Source of the DNA: Candidatus Latescibacterota bacterium
GTDB lineage: Bacteria; Latescibacterota; UBA2968; UBA8231
Assembly: GCA_022827165.1 (NCBI GenBank)
Contig: JAJDTN010000067.1
Location: 1-7,772, forward strand
Length of the DNA: 7,772 nucleotides
Direction: 5' to 3'
Shown: piece after piece, positions 1 through 6,798 of the stretch
Layout: each line of letters opens with the position of its first letter
Position numbering within the stretch: position 1 is the stretch's first letter
Translations under genes and position numbers: made by a program
The notes under the pieces: model-generated
Seen by the model: the letters and a program-made list of their open reading frames with translations, nothing else
Databases searched by the model: none
What the model was told of the DNA's origin: nothing

Positions 1-877
1 CTGGTGCTGCTCGACCGCGCCGATGAGGCGCGCTCGGCCTTCGCCCGCGCGCGTGAGCTGGACACCATGCCGTGGCGCGCCCCCGACAGCCACAACCGGG
101 CCATCCGCGCGGCTGCCGCGGAGAGCGGCGCGGTGCTGGCCGACATGGACAGGGCTTTCGAGGAGGCGGCGCCCCCGGAGGGCGTGGGCTGGGGGCTGAT
201 GGTCGACCACGTGCATCCCTCCATCGCCGGGCAGATCCTGATGGCTCGCACCATCGTGGCCGCCATGGCCGAGGTCCCGGCTGCCGTTGTTCCCCCCGTG
301 GACGGTCGACGACTCCAGGAGGACGACCAGTACCGGAGGACTCTGGGCGACCTTGCGGTGCTGCGGTGGCAGGTGGACCACAACATGGCGGAGCTGCTGG
401 CCAGCCCTCCCCTGGACCGCTACAACGCCCACAGCGCCATCCGCTTCCGGCGCCTGGCCGGGCTGCAGTGGCGGCAGCTGACCCGGGCCGAGCAGCAGGG
501 CGTCGTCGAGGGCGCCGGGCATGCGGTGGACGTTCCGCTGGTCCTGAAGGTGGCGGACCGGCTCTTCGCCGCCGAGGACATGTCCCGGGCCCAGGCGTAC
601 TACGCCGCATCCCGGCGCCAGGCCCCCTTCACGGCGGTGGGGGACCTGTGGGCGGCGGTCCGGTGGGCTCAGGCCATACGCCGCTCCGGCCGCGGCCTGA
701 CGCCGGTGGAGCAGGCCCGCCTGGAGGAGTGCCTCGGGCGCCTGCCCTTCGTCGTCCCGGAGCCGGAGCTCGATCCGTCCTTCATGACAGGGATCGAGGG
801 GCAGTTGAGGGACCTGTTGAGAAGCCCCCGGCAGGCGGTGCACCGGCAGGGGCCCGTGGGGGGCCGCGGTTCTCTAG
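1..877 (+). CDS. TPR/SGNH-hydrolase-like protein, 3' part (5' cut by window; 3' end uncertain, probable frameshift)
   Basis: The coding frame is already open at base 1, so the N-terminus lies outside the window. The first visible residues (LLDRADEARSAFARARELD) look like a TPR helix pair. They are followed by a segment ending in VDHVHPS (bases 202-222). This DxxHP signature matches block V of SGNH/GDSL hydrolases, which supplies the catalytic Asp and His (D at 205-207, H at 214-216). The Ser, Gly and Asn blocks would lie upstream and cannot be checked. A second helical, TPR-like stretch (around bases 560-700, AEDMSRAQAYYAASRR) follows. Large TPR-plus-SGNH proteins of this type are usually uncharacterised. 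The frame stays open to base 1989, right through the convergent sialidase gene, which is not credible. Coding character fades after about base 820. A one-base shift between about 821 and 871 would end the gene at TAG 875-877, and a shift slightly earlier would end it at TGA 785-787. The end given is therefore a best guess. The domain call is fairly sure; the substrate is unknown. Confidence 0.6.
824..864. terminator. GC-rich dyad between convergent genes, possible bidirectional terminator
   Basis: A perfect 10-bp palindrome (CGGTGCACCG, 836-845) sits inside a weaker outer pairing of GCCCCC (824-829) with GGGGGC (859-864). It lies where two convergent genes end. No T-run follows on either strand, so it is not a classical intrinsic terminator, and in GC-rich DNA such dyads arise by chance. 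Confidence 0.2.
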
Positions 878-1962
878 GGGCGCCAGAGCGTCGCGGCGAG
901 GTAGCGCTCGCCGTCGGGCCGGTCGCAGAAGTAGTAGACCGTCACCACGGTGCCGTCCGGCCGCTGCACGGTACGGGGGTAGCCGATGTCGTGGCACCCG
1001 GCGTGGTCGCGCAGCACGATCGGTTCGCCCCACGTGGTCCCGTCGTCTTCGCTCAACCTGGCGTGCATCTGGTGGGGCGCGTCCCGGTACCCGTAGACCA
1101 GGCACAGGCGGCCGTCGTGCAGCCGGTCGAGGGTTGGGGGGTTGCCCCCGACTCCGGTGCTCTCCACGGGGCGGTTCATCAGCGCCCAGGTGACTCCGTC
1201 GTCTTCGGAAGAGTAGAGGTCGATCCAGTTGCCGGCGGGGCCGGCCTCCTCGGGGCCGCGGCAGCGCACGGCCGCCAGCAGGCGGGACGGCGAGGTGCGC
1301 AGGCCGGCGGGCATGATGCTGAAGCCCTCGGGCTCGGGTCCGATCCACCCGCGCAGAGGAAAGGTGCGCCCGCCGTCGCTGGTGCGGGCGCAGAGCACGC
1401 GCCCCTCCCGGCCGTTGGCCTTGGTGGCCGTGAGGAAGAGGGTGCAGGTGGAGGGACCGTCGACCATGTAGTCCGTACGCGCTTCCACGCCGGTGGGGCT
1501 GTACATGGGGAGCCGGAAGGGGCCTTGCCACGAGGCGCAGCGGTCCTCGGAGGTGTAGAAGAAGGAGACGGTGCCCGCATCCAGCCCCGTCTTGGCGCAC
1601 ATGAGAGCGAAGTCGGGATGGGAGAAGTCGATGCCGCCGGGAGGCTCGGCCAGCACGTCCCGGTCGCGGAGGGCCTCGCCGACGCGCAGGCCCGGGGTCA
1701 TGTGCTCGTCGGCGGACAGGCCCCGGCCTCCGGGCGTCCGGCAGGGGGTCGGCTCCGCTGTCCAGGTGACGCCGCCGTCGAGGCTGCGCGCCTGCATGCC
1801 GGCGAAGGGCCGCGAGCGGTCCCGGGCGTGAAAGCCGCCGCCCATGTCGTGGTAGCCGAGGGTGAAGCCGACGACGATCTCGTCGCCCCAAGACCAGATG
1901 CCGTAGTTGGCGGGCCAGCCCGCGTAGCGGCCGGGCTCGCGGTAGATGACGACGTGGTGCAT
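874..1962 (-). CDS. sialidase-like BNR/Asp-box six-bladed propeller protein
   Basis: A complete 362-residue protein. Four Asp boxes (S-x-D-x-G-x-T-W type) are visible: SLDGGVTW at residues 60-67, TSDGGRTF at 194-201, SEDDGVTW at 252-259 and SEDDGTTW at 304-311. A degenerate fifth (SEDRCASW) lies at 138-145. These repeats mark the sialidase/neuraminidase beta-propeller. The ending (YLAATLWRP) and the start (WPANYGIWSWGDEIVVGF at 16-33) resemble uncharacterised sialidase-family proteins common in PVC-type bacteria. The classical FRIP arginine motif of GH33 is not seen, so true sialidase activity is not established. Another glycosidase or a non-catalytic binding propeller is possible. There is no signal peptide or membrane segment, suggesting a cytoplasmic location. 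The start is fixed: the in-frame TAG formed by bases 1972-1974 lies 9 bp upstream, and ATG 1960-1962 is the only usable start. No clear Shine-Dalgarno precedes it. The gene is divergent from the sugar importer, suggesting a role on the same glycan (inference). Confidence 0.85.
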   Translation of the reverse strand: MHHVVIYREPGRYAGWPANYGIWSWGDEIVVGFTLGYHDMGGGFHARDRSRPFAGMQARSLDGGVTWTAEPTPCRTPGGRGLSADEHMTPGLRVGEALRDRDVLAEPPGGIDFSHPDFALMCAKTGLDAGTVSFFYTSEDRCASWQGPFRLPMYSPTGVEARTDYMVDGPSTCTLFLTATKANGREGRVLCARTSDGGRTFPLRGWIGPEPEGFSIMPAGLRTSPSRLLAAVRCRGPEEAGPAGNWIDLYSSEDDGVTWALMNRPVESTGVGGNPPTLDRLHDGRLCLVYGYRDAPHQMHARLSEDDGTTWGEPIVLRDHAGCHDIGYPRTVQRPDGTVVTVYYFCDRPDGERYLAATLWRP

Positions 1963-1996
1963 GCGCCAAGCCTAGGCGGACGGGCGTGAGCTGTCC
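1963..1996. promoter_or_regulatory. 34-bp divergent intergenic gap
   Basis: This is the whole space between the start codons of the sialidase-like gene and the binding-protein gene. It contains the palindrome CCTAGG (1971-1976). The CTAG inside it gives an in-frame stop upstream of both genes (TAG 1973-1975 on +, 1974-1972 on -), which pins both starts. The gap is too short for two complete back-to-back sigma70 promoters, and no -10 or -35 element is seen. Promoters must lie partly inside the coding sequences, or the transcripts have very short leaders. The palindrome could be an operator half-site, but nothing else supports that. Confidence 0.35.
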
Positions 1997-3379
1997 ATGC
2001 TGAGCGAATGGGTCCTGTGGATGCTGGCCGCGGTGGCCGGGGGTGCGGCCTGCCTGGCGGGACGGGCCGGGGCCCTGGGCGTCTCCCGCCCCATGGGCTG
2101 GGGGTCCTTCGGGCTGTTCTGCGCAGGCGCCTGCTTCTGGATGTTCAGCGACACCTACGCCTTCTACTACGCCGAGAAGGAGTCGGCCCTGCGCTTCGCC
2201 TACTGGGGCTCCTACCGCGAGCACCAGATGTGGGGGGAGATCATCGAGGCCTTCCGGCGGCGCCACCCGGAGATCAGCGTCAAGCGGGAGTACATCACGG
2301 ACCGCTACAGCGAGAAGATCCAGCAGCTCCTGCTCGCCGACGAGGCGCCGGACGTCATGATGTTCCAGGACGAGCCGTTCCCGCGCTTCGTCTCCAGCGG
2401 CAAGTTCGAGGCCCTCGACGCGTACTGCCGGCAACCGGGTCTGGGGCTGGACCTGGAGAGCGACTTCTTCGAGACCTCGGTGGCCCACTTCCAGGTCGAT
2501 GGCCGGACCCACGGGATCCCCGTCTTCGGCGGCAACTGCCTGATTCTCTACAACCGCGACGCCTTCCGCGAGGCCGGGTTGCCGGAGCCGCCGGACCGCT
2601 GGACCCTGGACGAGTTCCTCGCCACCTGCCGCCGCCTCACGGCGGACACCGACGGCGACGGCCGCATGGACCGCTACGCCTTCCTGGTCCCCTCCTGGGT
2701 CTACTGGATGCCCTTCCACTTCGCCCACGGCGGCAGGTACCTCGACCCGACCCGGCGCCACTGGCGCCTGTGGGGCCCCGAGGCCGAGGCCTCCTTCGCC
2801 TTCTGGCAGGACCTGCGTCACCGCTACCACGTGGCGCCCCACCGGGACGAGCTGGGGGAGACCGAGAGCGTGGCCTTCATGACGGGCCGGGTGGCGATGC
2901 AGGTGAACGGCCCGTGGGCGATGCCGCCCCTCAACGCCGCCGGGGTGAGCTACGACGTGGCCCACACGCCGTCCGGTCCGGGGGGGCGGGCCACCCGGGT
3001 GACGTGGGATGCCCTGGTCATGTTCAGCGGATCGCGGAAGAAGGACGAGGCCTGGAGGTTCATCCACTTCGTCCTCGGCCTGGAGGCCCAGGGGATCGTG
3101 GCCCGCTACCAGCGCTCGATTCCCGCCCTCAAGGCGGCGGGACCGGCCTTCATCGACGCCAACCCGCAGGTCCGCGCCGGGCGCTTCATCGAGGCCCTGG
3201 AGTACTCTCGCTTCCAGCCGATCACGCTGAACTGGGTCCTCATGTCCCGGGAGGTGTCGAGCGAGGTCGACCTGATGCTCGATGACCGGCAGACGCCGCG
3301 CCGGACCCTTCTGGACCTTGTGCGCAACGTGCACCTCGCCGACCGGTTCATCATGCCCGGGGTGAAGGGAGCGCAATGA
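1997..3379 (+). CDS. sugar ABC transporter substrate-binding protein (family 1) with N-terminal membrane anchor
   Basis: A 460-residue family 1 extracellular solute-binding protein of the CUT1 (mono-, di- or oligosaccharide) importer type. The mature fold begins about residue 65 (LRFAYWGSYREHQMWGEIIE) and contains family landmarks: APDVMMF (117-123), GIPVFGGNCLILYNRD (173-188), an EF-hand-like loop D217-x-D219-x-D221-G-x-x-D225 often seen in this family, and the GRVAMQVNGPWAM stretch (297-309). Instead of a lipoprotein signal, the N-terminus has two hydrophobic segments (about 5-27 and 35-50) with arginines between them (R23, R31) and no good lipobox. This suggests a membrane-tethered binding domain in the periplasm. 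The start is ATG 1997, since an in-frame TAG lies at 1973. Only a weak GTGAG (1986-1990) could serve as a ribosome site. The stop overlaps the next start (ATGA), so translation is coupled with the permeases. The sugar cannot be deduced. Confidence 0.88.
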   Translation: MLSEWVLWMLAAVAGGAACLAGRAGALGVSRPMGWGSFGLFCAGACFWMFSDTYAFYYAEKESALRFAYWGSYREHQMWGEIIEAFRRRHPEISVKREYITDRYSEKIQQLLLADEAPDVMMFQDEPFPRFVSSGKFEALDAYCRQPGLGLDLESDFFETSVAHFQVDGRTHGIPVFGGNCLILYNRDAFREAGLPEPPDRWTLDEFLATCRRLTADTDGDGRMDRYAFLVPSWVYWMPFHFAHGGRYLDPTRRHWRLWGPEAEASFAFWQDLRHRYHVAPHRDELGETESVAFMTGRVAMQVNGPWAMPPLNAAGVSYDVAHTPSGPGGRATRVTWDALVMFSGSRKKDEAWRFIHFVLGLEAQGIVARYQRSIPALKAAGPAFIDANPQVRAGRFIEALEYSRFQPITLNWVLMSREVSSEVDLMLDDRQTPRRTLLDLVRNVHLADRFIMPGVKGAQ

Positions 3380-4305
3380 ACCTGCAGACCCGCGAGAGCA
3401 TGACGGGCTACCTCTTTGCGATGCCCTGGATCATCGGCTTCTTCGGCCTGGCCCTGGGCCCCATGATCGTCTCCTTCCTCCTGGCCTTCATCCGCTGGGA
3501 CGGCATCAGCACCGAGACGATCGCCTGGGTGGGACTGGGCAACTACGCCCGGGCCGCCGCCGATCCCGACGTGGCCGTCGCCCTGTGGAACACCGCCTTC
3601 TACAGCTTCATCAGCGTACCCATGGGTCTGGCCGTGGCCCTCCTTCTGGCCCTCCTCCTGAACCAGCCCCTGCGCGGCATCGCCCTCTTCCGCACCATCT
3701 TCTACATGCCGGCCCTGGTGGGGGGGGTGGCGACGATCATGATGTGGCTCTGGGTCTTCAACCCGGAGTACGGGCTGTTGAACTCGGTGCTCCTGCGGGC
3801 TTGGCACCTGCTCGCGGCCCTGGGCCTGGAGCAAGCGGCCGGGTGGCCCCTTCCCAAGTGGATCTTCAGCGACCTGTGGGCCAAGCCCGCCCTCATCCTC
3901 ATGAGCCTGTGGGGCACCGGCGCCTCGATGCTGATCTTCCTCGCGGCCCTGCAGAACGTCCCGGAGTCCCTGTACGAAGCCGCCGAGCTGGACGGGGCCG
4001 GCAGCTGGCGGAAGTTCGCCTTCGTCACCGTGCCGCAGATCTCGCCGGCCCTGTTCTTCAACCTCGTCATGGGCATCATCGGCTCCTTCCAGGTCTTCAC
4101 GCAGGCCTTCCTCATGACCGAGGGGGGGCCCAACAAGGCGACCCTGTTCTACGTGCTGTACCTGTACAACAAGGCCTTCGGCGACTTCGAGATCGGCTAT
4201 GCGAGCGCCCTGTCGTGGATCCTCTTCGTCATCATCATGGCCTTTACCGCCCTCGTCTTCCGCTCGAGCCGGTTCTGGGTGTACTACGAAGGGGAGGGGC
4301 GATGA
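3376..4305 (+). CDS. sugar ABC transporter permease, MalF/UgpA type
   Basis: A 309-residue inner-membrane permease with about six membrane segments (roughly 11-39, 67-97, 105-128, 172-192, 225-246, 276-297). The cytoplasmic EAA loop that docks on the ATPase is clear: LYEAAELDGAGSW at 199-211, followed by P220 and P224. The periplasmic stretch NPEYGLLNSVL (129-139) and the late MTEGGPNKAT (247-256) are typical of the first permease of CUT1 sugar importers. The loop around 140-170 is somewhat long and hydrophobic. The start ATG overlaps the binding-protein stop by ATGA and has a GAAGGGA ribosome site just upstream. It should pair with the next gene product as a heterodimer that passes sugar delivered by the binding protein. 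No ATP-binding subunit is encoded nearby. Confidence 0.92.
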   Translation: MNLQTRESMTGYLFAMPWIIGFFGLALGPMIVSFLLAFIRWDGISTETIAWVGLGNYARAAADPDVAVALWNTAFYSFISVPMGLAVALLLALLLNQPLRGIALFRTIFYMPALVGGVATIMMWLWVFNPEYGLLNSVLLRAWHLLAALGLEQAAGWPLPKWIFSDLWAKPALILMSLWGTGASMLIFLAALQNVPESLYEAAELDGAGSWRKFAFVTVPQISPALFFNLVMGIIGSFQVFTQAFLMTEGGPNKATLFYVLYLYNKAFGDFEIGYASALSWILFVIIMAFTALVFRSSRFWVYYEGEGR

Positions 4306-5156
4306 GATCGAGCCGGTACTACCGCATGCGGCGCGGGCTGCTCCGAGGCGCCCTGTACGCCGTGGCCATCGGCCTGTCGGTAGTCTTCCTCTTCCCCGTG
4401 GTGTGGGCCGTGGGCGCGTCCTTCAAGCCCCTCATCGAGGTCTACCGCTTTCCCCCCACATTTCTCCACTGGCCGCCGCAACTGGAAAACTACCCGCAGG
4501 CCCTCTCCAAGCTGCCTTTCCTGCGCTTCATCGCCAACACCCTGGTGATCACCCTGGCCGTCACCGCCGGTCAGCTGTTGGCCGGCTCCCTCGTGGGCTA
4601 CGCCTTCGCCCGTCTGCGGTGGCGGGGCCGCGACGTGTGGTTCGCATTGCTCCTGGCCACCCTCATGCTCCCGGGGCAGGTCCTGCTGATCCCTCACTAC
4701 CTGATCTACAAGAACCTCGGGTGGGTCAACACCTACAAGCCCCTCATCGTCCCCGCCTGGCTGGGGGGCAGCGCCTTCTTCGTCTTCCTCTTCCGCCAGT
4801 TCTTCAGGGGAATCCCCGGCGATCTGATCGATGCGGCGAGGATCGACGGCGCCAGCGAGCTGCGCATCTACGCGAACCTCTTCGTCCCCCTGGCCAGGCC
4901 CGTCATGCTCACGGTGGGCGTCTTGTGCTTCATCCAGCATTGGCAGGAGTTCATGATGCCCCTCATCTACCTGTCCGATTACGAGCGCTATCCCATCTCG
5001 CTGGGACTGCGCATGTATCAGCAGGTAGAGGGCGGCGCCTTCGTGCACTACCTGATGGCGGCCAGCGCCGTGGCCCTGGCGCCGCTGCTGGTCCTGTTCT
5101 TCCTGGCCCAGAGATTCATCGTCAGGAACCTGCTCTTCACCGGATTGAGAACCTGA
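4302..5156 (+). CDS. sugar ABC transporter permease, MalG/UgpE type
   Basis: A 284-residue second permease of the importer. Membrane segments are visible at about 15-38, 72-98, 111-135, 150-166, 201-222 and 250-272. The EAA loop reads DLIDAARIDGAS (174-185) with P196 and P200. The sequences GASFKPLIEVY (38-48), ENYPQAL (62-68), GYAFARLRWRGRD (99-111) and NLLFTGLRT (276-284) are typical of MalG-like permeases. The start ATG overlaps the upstream stop by ATGA, and GGGGAGGGG immediately upstream serves as ribosome site. The same frame stays open upstream to about 3585, but that stretch is a shadow of the first permease, and the family N-terminus agrees with ATG 4302. The spacing shows co-translation with the other permease. 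An ExbB-like gene follows after 18 bp. Confidence 0.92.
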   Translation: MRSSRYYRMRRGLLRGALYAVAIGLSVVFLFPVVWAVGASFKPLIEVYRFPPTFLHWPPQLENYPQALSKLPFLRFIANTLVITLAVTAGQLLAGSLVGYAFARLRWRGRDVWFALLLATLMLPGQVLLIPHYLIYKNLGWVNTYKPLIVPAWLGGSAFFVFLFRQFFRGIPGDLIDAARIDGASELRIYANLFVPLARPVMLTVGVLCFIQHWQEFMMPLIYLSDYERYPISLGLRMYQQVEGGAFVHYLMAASAVALAPLLVLFFLAQRFIVRNLLFTGLRT

Positions 5157-5174
5157 AAAGGGAGGTCTGGTCCC

Positions 5175-5867
5175 ATGGAACTTGTGAGCGAGCTCTGGAA
5201 CGCAATGGCCTTCACCGGCAAGACGGTGGTCATCGTGCTGGCCCTGCTCTCCATCTACTCCTATGCCGTGATGATCGACCGCGCCCTGGCCCTGCGCTGG
5301 GCGCGCGAGAGGTCGGAGGCGCTGGCGGCGGACTTCGAGGCCGTCATCGACAGCAGTGTCGATGTCGACGAGCTGCGCAGCCGGGTGCAACAGGCCGGGG
5401 AGGCGGGTCACAACCCGCTGGCCACGGTGCTGGAGGGCGCCCTGAAGGAGTATGTCATGCTCAGGGGTGAAGAGGAGTCCGACCAGCTGGTGACGGAAGG
5501 CGTGGAGGTCGAGGTGGGCCGCGGACTGGACGTGGCCGTGGCCAACCTGCGGGTGCGCCTGCCCGGCATGGCCACGATCGTGGGGGTGGCACCGTTCCTC
5601 GGGCTCTTCGGAACGGTGACGGGATTGATCGCGGCCTTCAGGGGGATCGCCTCGGGCGGGGGCGGCGGACTGGCGGCGGTCTCCGCCGGCATCTCGGAGG
5701 CGCTGGTGACCACCGTCATCGGCCTCTTCGTGGCCATGCCGGCCCTGTGGGCCTACAACGTCTTCATGAACCGGGTGGACAACCTGGCCATCGGCCTGCA
5801 CAACGCCGCCTCCCGCCTCTCGGGCCACTGCGTCCGCCGATTGCTCCGCGCCCGTCGGGCGGCCTGA
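5175..5867 (+). CDS. MotA/TolQ/ExbB family proton-channel protein
   Basis: A 230-residue protein with the three-helix plan of ExbB/TolQ. Helix 1 lies at about 14-36, a long cytoplasmic loop rich in charged residues at 40-130, helix 2 at about 131-156 (APFLGLFGTVTGLIAAF, 139-155) and helix 3 at about 172-194 (ISEALVTTVIGLFVAMPA, 173-190). The family's conserved pore residues are present: Thr in helix 2 (T147, T149), and E175 with T179/T180 in helix 3. ExbB/TolQ/MotA proteins form a pentamer around ExbD/TolR-type helices and use proton flow to drive movement in the envelope. A glycine run (G161-G165) lies in the short loop between helices 2 and 3. A strong ribosome site (GGAGG, 5161-5165) lies 9 nt before the ATG. 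The gene follows the sugar permeases by 18 bp and precedes two ExbD genes, so an operon is likely. Whether it serves TonB-type uptake, a Tol-type role or another motor is undecided. Confidence 0.9.
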   Translation: MELVSELWNAMAFTGKTVVIVLALLSIYSYAVMIDRALALRWARERSEALAADFEAVIDSSVDVDELRSRVQQAGEAGHNPLATVLEGALKEYVMLRGEEESDQLVTEGVEVEVGRGLDVAVANLRVRLPGMATIVGVAPFLGLFGTVTGLIAAFRGIASGGGGGLAAVSAGISEALVTTVIGLFVAMPALWAYNVFMNRVDNLAIGLHNAASRLSGHCVRRLLRARRAA

Positions 5868-5883
5868 AGGGAGGCCCTGGGCG

Positions 5884-6327
5884 ATGGCCAAGAAGAGGGC
5901 TTTCGACAGCCTGACATTGCGGGCGAGGCCTCGCAAGAGCCCCATGCCCGACGTGACCCCCCTGGTGAACGTGGCGCTGGTCCTGCTCATCGTGTTCATG
6001 GTGGTCATGCCGATCATCCAGGAGGGCATTCGCGTCGACACACCGGAAGCGGTGAACCTGACCGAGATCAACGAGCAGGGCCAGGAGCACGTCGTCATCT
6101 CCTGCAAGAGTGACGGGAGCCTGTACCTGAACATGCGCGAAGTCCCCCTCGAAGGGCTGCGGGAGGAGCTGGCCCGGGTGTACCGGGGCAAGGAGCACCT
6201 TCCCGTCGTCATCAAGGGGGCCCGCAACCGGCCCTACAGCGATATCCTGCAGCTCATCGAGATCTGCCAGAACGCGGGCGCCTCGGGCGTCGAGCTGATA
6301 GCCAGGAAGAGGAAGGGGGGAAGCTGA
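5884..6327 (+). CDS. ExbD/TolR family protein 1, with Asn replacing the proton-carrying membrane Asp
   Basis: A 147-residue protein with the ExbD/TolR plan: a basic cytoplasmic N-terminus (1-22), one membrane helix (about 24-45, VTPLVNVALVLLIVFMVVMP) and a periplasmic domain (about 50-141) containing SDGSLYLNMREVPLEGL (76-92) and the PYSDILQLIEICQNAG helix (117-132). In ExbD and TolR the helix normally reads like TP-(L/F)-(I/V)-D-V, and the Asp (Asp25 in E. coli ExbD, Asp23 in TolR) is needed for proton use. Here that position is N29 (codon AAC, 5968-5970). The rest of the helix is intact, so the protein looks preserved, not decayed. Two cysteines (C74, C128) lie in the periplasmic domain and might pair; ExbD 2 has none. 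The ribosome site AGGGAGG (5868-5874) is strong. The next ExbD gene starts 1 nt after the stop, so they probably form a heteromeric pair. Confidence 0.88.
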   Translation: MAKKRAFDSLTLRARPRKSPMPDVTPLVNVALVLLIVFMVVMPIIQEGIRVDTPEAVNLTEINEQGQEHVVISCKSDGSLYLNMREVPLEGLREELARVYRGKEHLPVVIKGARNRPYSDILQLIEICQNAGASGVELIARKRKGGS

Positions 6328-6328
6328 C

Positions 6329-6721
6329 ATGTACACGACCCGAAGCACGCGTTCCGAGTCGTCGATCAACGTCACGCCCCTGGCGGACGTATCGCTTTCG
6401 CTCCTTCTCGGCTTCATGGTGATCACGCCGATCATCTTCCAGACGCTCTCGGCCACCCTCCCCCAGGGAGCGGGCACGGCTTCGGGCCAGGTCAAGCCGG
6501 ATCCGATCGTGGAGTACACGGCGGACAGGCGCATCCTTCTGGACACGAAGGAAGTCACCATGGAGGAACTCCTGCGCAAGATCGACGTGCTCTTCCCCCC
6601 GGGATCCAAGGCCAGGCGCAAGGTGATGTTCACCGGCTCCGGCGACCTTCCGTACGAGGAGATCATCGTCTTCCTCGACCAGCTCCGGGAGCACGGGGTC
6701 GAGACGATCGGCATCCGCTGA
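6329..6721 (+). CDS. ExbD/TolR family protein 2, canonical membrane Asp
   Basis: A 130-residue protein with a short cytoplasmic N-terminus, one membrane helix (about 14-38, INVTPLADVSLSLLLGFMVI within 13-32) and a periplasmic domain ending in LPYEEIIVFLDQLREHGVETI (107-127). The key membrane aspartate is present as D20 (codon GAC, 6386-6388). It is clearly a diverged paralogue of the preceding protein, with few shared residues outside the family pattern and an alanine- and glycine-rich linker (47-55) after the helix. It begins 1 nt after the upstream stop, with a purine-rich GGAAGGGGGG ribosome site (6311-6320) inside the upstream gene's 3' end. It is the last gene of the tight cluster. With ExbB and ExbD 1 it would complete a proton-driven complex. 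No TonB, TolA or OmpA-like partner is visible in the window. Confidence 0.88.
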   Translation: MYTTRSTRSESSINVTPLADVSLSLLLGFMVITPIIFQTLSATLPQGAGTASGQVKPDPIVEYTADRRILLDTKEVTMEELLRKIDVLFPPGSKARRKVMFTGSGDLPYEEIIVFLDQLREHGVETIGIR

Positions 6722-6728
6722 CAGGAGA

Positions 6729-6747
6729 GCCGGCCCATCGGTCCGGC
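6729..6747 (+). other. small dyad just after the exb-type genes
   Basis: GCCGG (6729-6733) can pair with CCGGC (6743-6747) across a 9-nt loop, beginning 7 nt after the last ExbD stop. There is no T-tract. It might protect or end the operon transcript, but a 5-bp GC dyad is weak evidence. Confidence 0.2.
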
Positions 6748-6798
6748 GAGTTGCGGTCCCACACGTACGCCTGAGCCGGAAGCCGCGGTCCACCGCCC

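Noticed and set aside
72..1193. 373-codon open frame on the + strand
   Set aside because: Its translation is Gly/Arg/Pro-rich, it lies out of frame with the SGNH/TPR coding sequence and it crosses the opposite-strand sialidase gene.
878..1989. Extension of the first gene's open frame on the + strand
   Set aside because: It runs antisense through a well-supported sialidase-like gene, and its translation is low-complexity Gly/Ala/Val/Arg-rich sequence without recognisable motifs.
2645..2671. DxDxDGxxD loop as a dockerin or calmodulin-like domain
   Set aside because: It is a single loop inside the binding protein, and such loops are common in family 1 sugar-binding proteins. There is no second copy or dockerin helix pattern.
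782..3376. 864-codon open frame on the - strand
   Set aside because: It overlaps the sialidase-like gene in another frame and the binding protein antisense. Its His/Arg/Pro/Gly-rich translation is typical of shadow frames in GC-rich DNA.
3585..4301. Longer N-terminus for the second permease
   Set aside because: The extra stretch is the first permease read in another frame. ATG 4302 has a ribosome site, an ATGA overlap and the family's usual N-terminus.
4284..6227. 647-codon open frame on the - strand
   Set aside because: It is antisense to a permease, ExbB and ExbD, all recognised by family motifs, and its product has no domain-like pattern.
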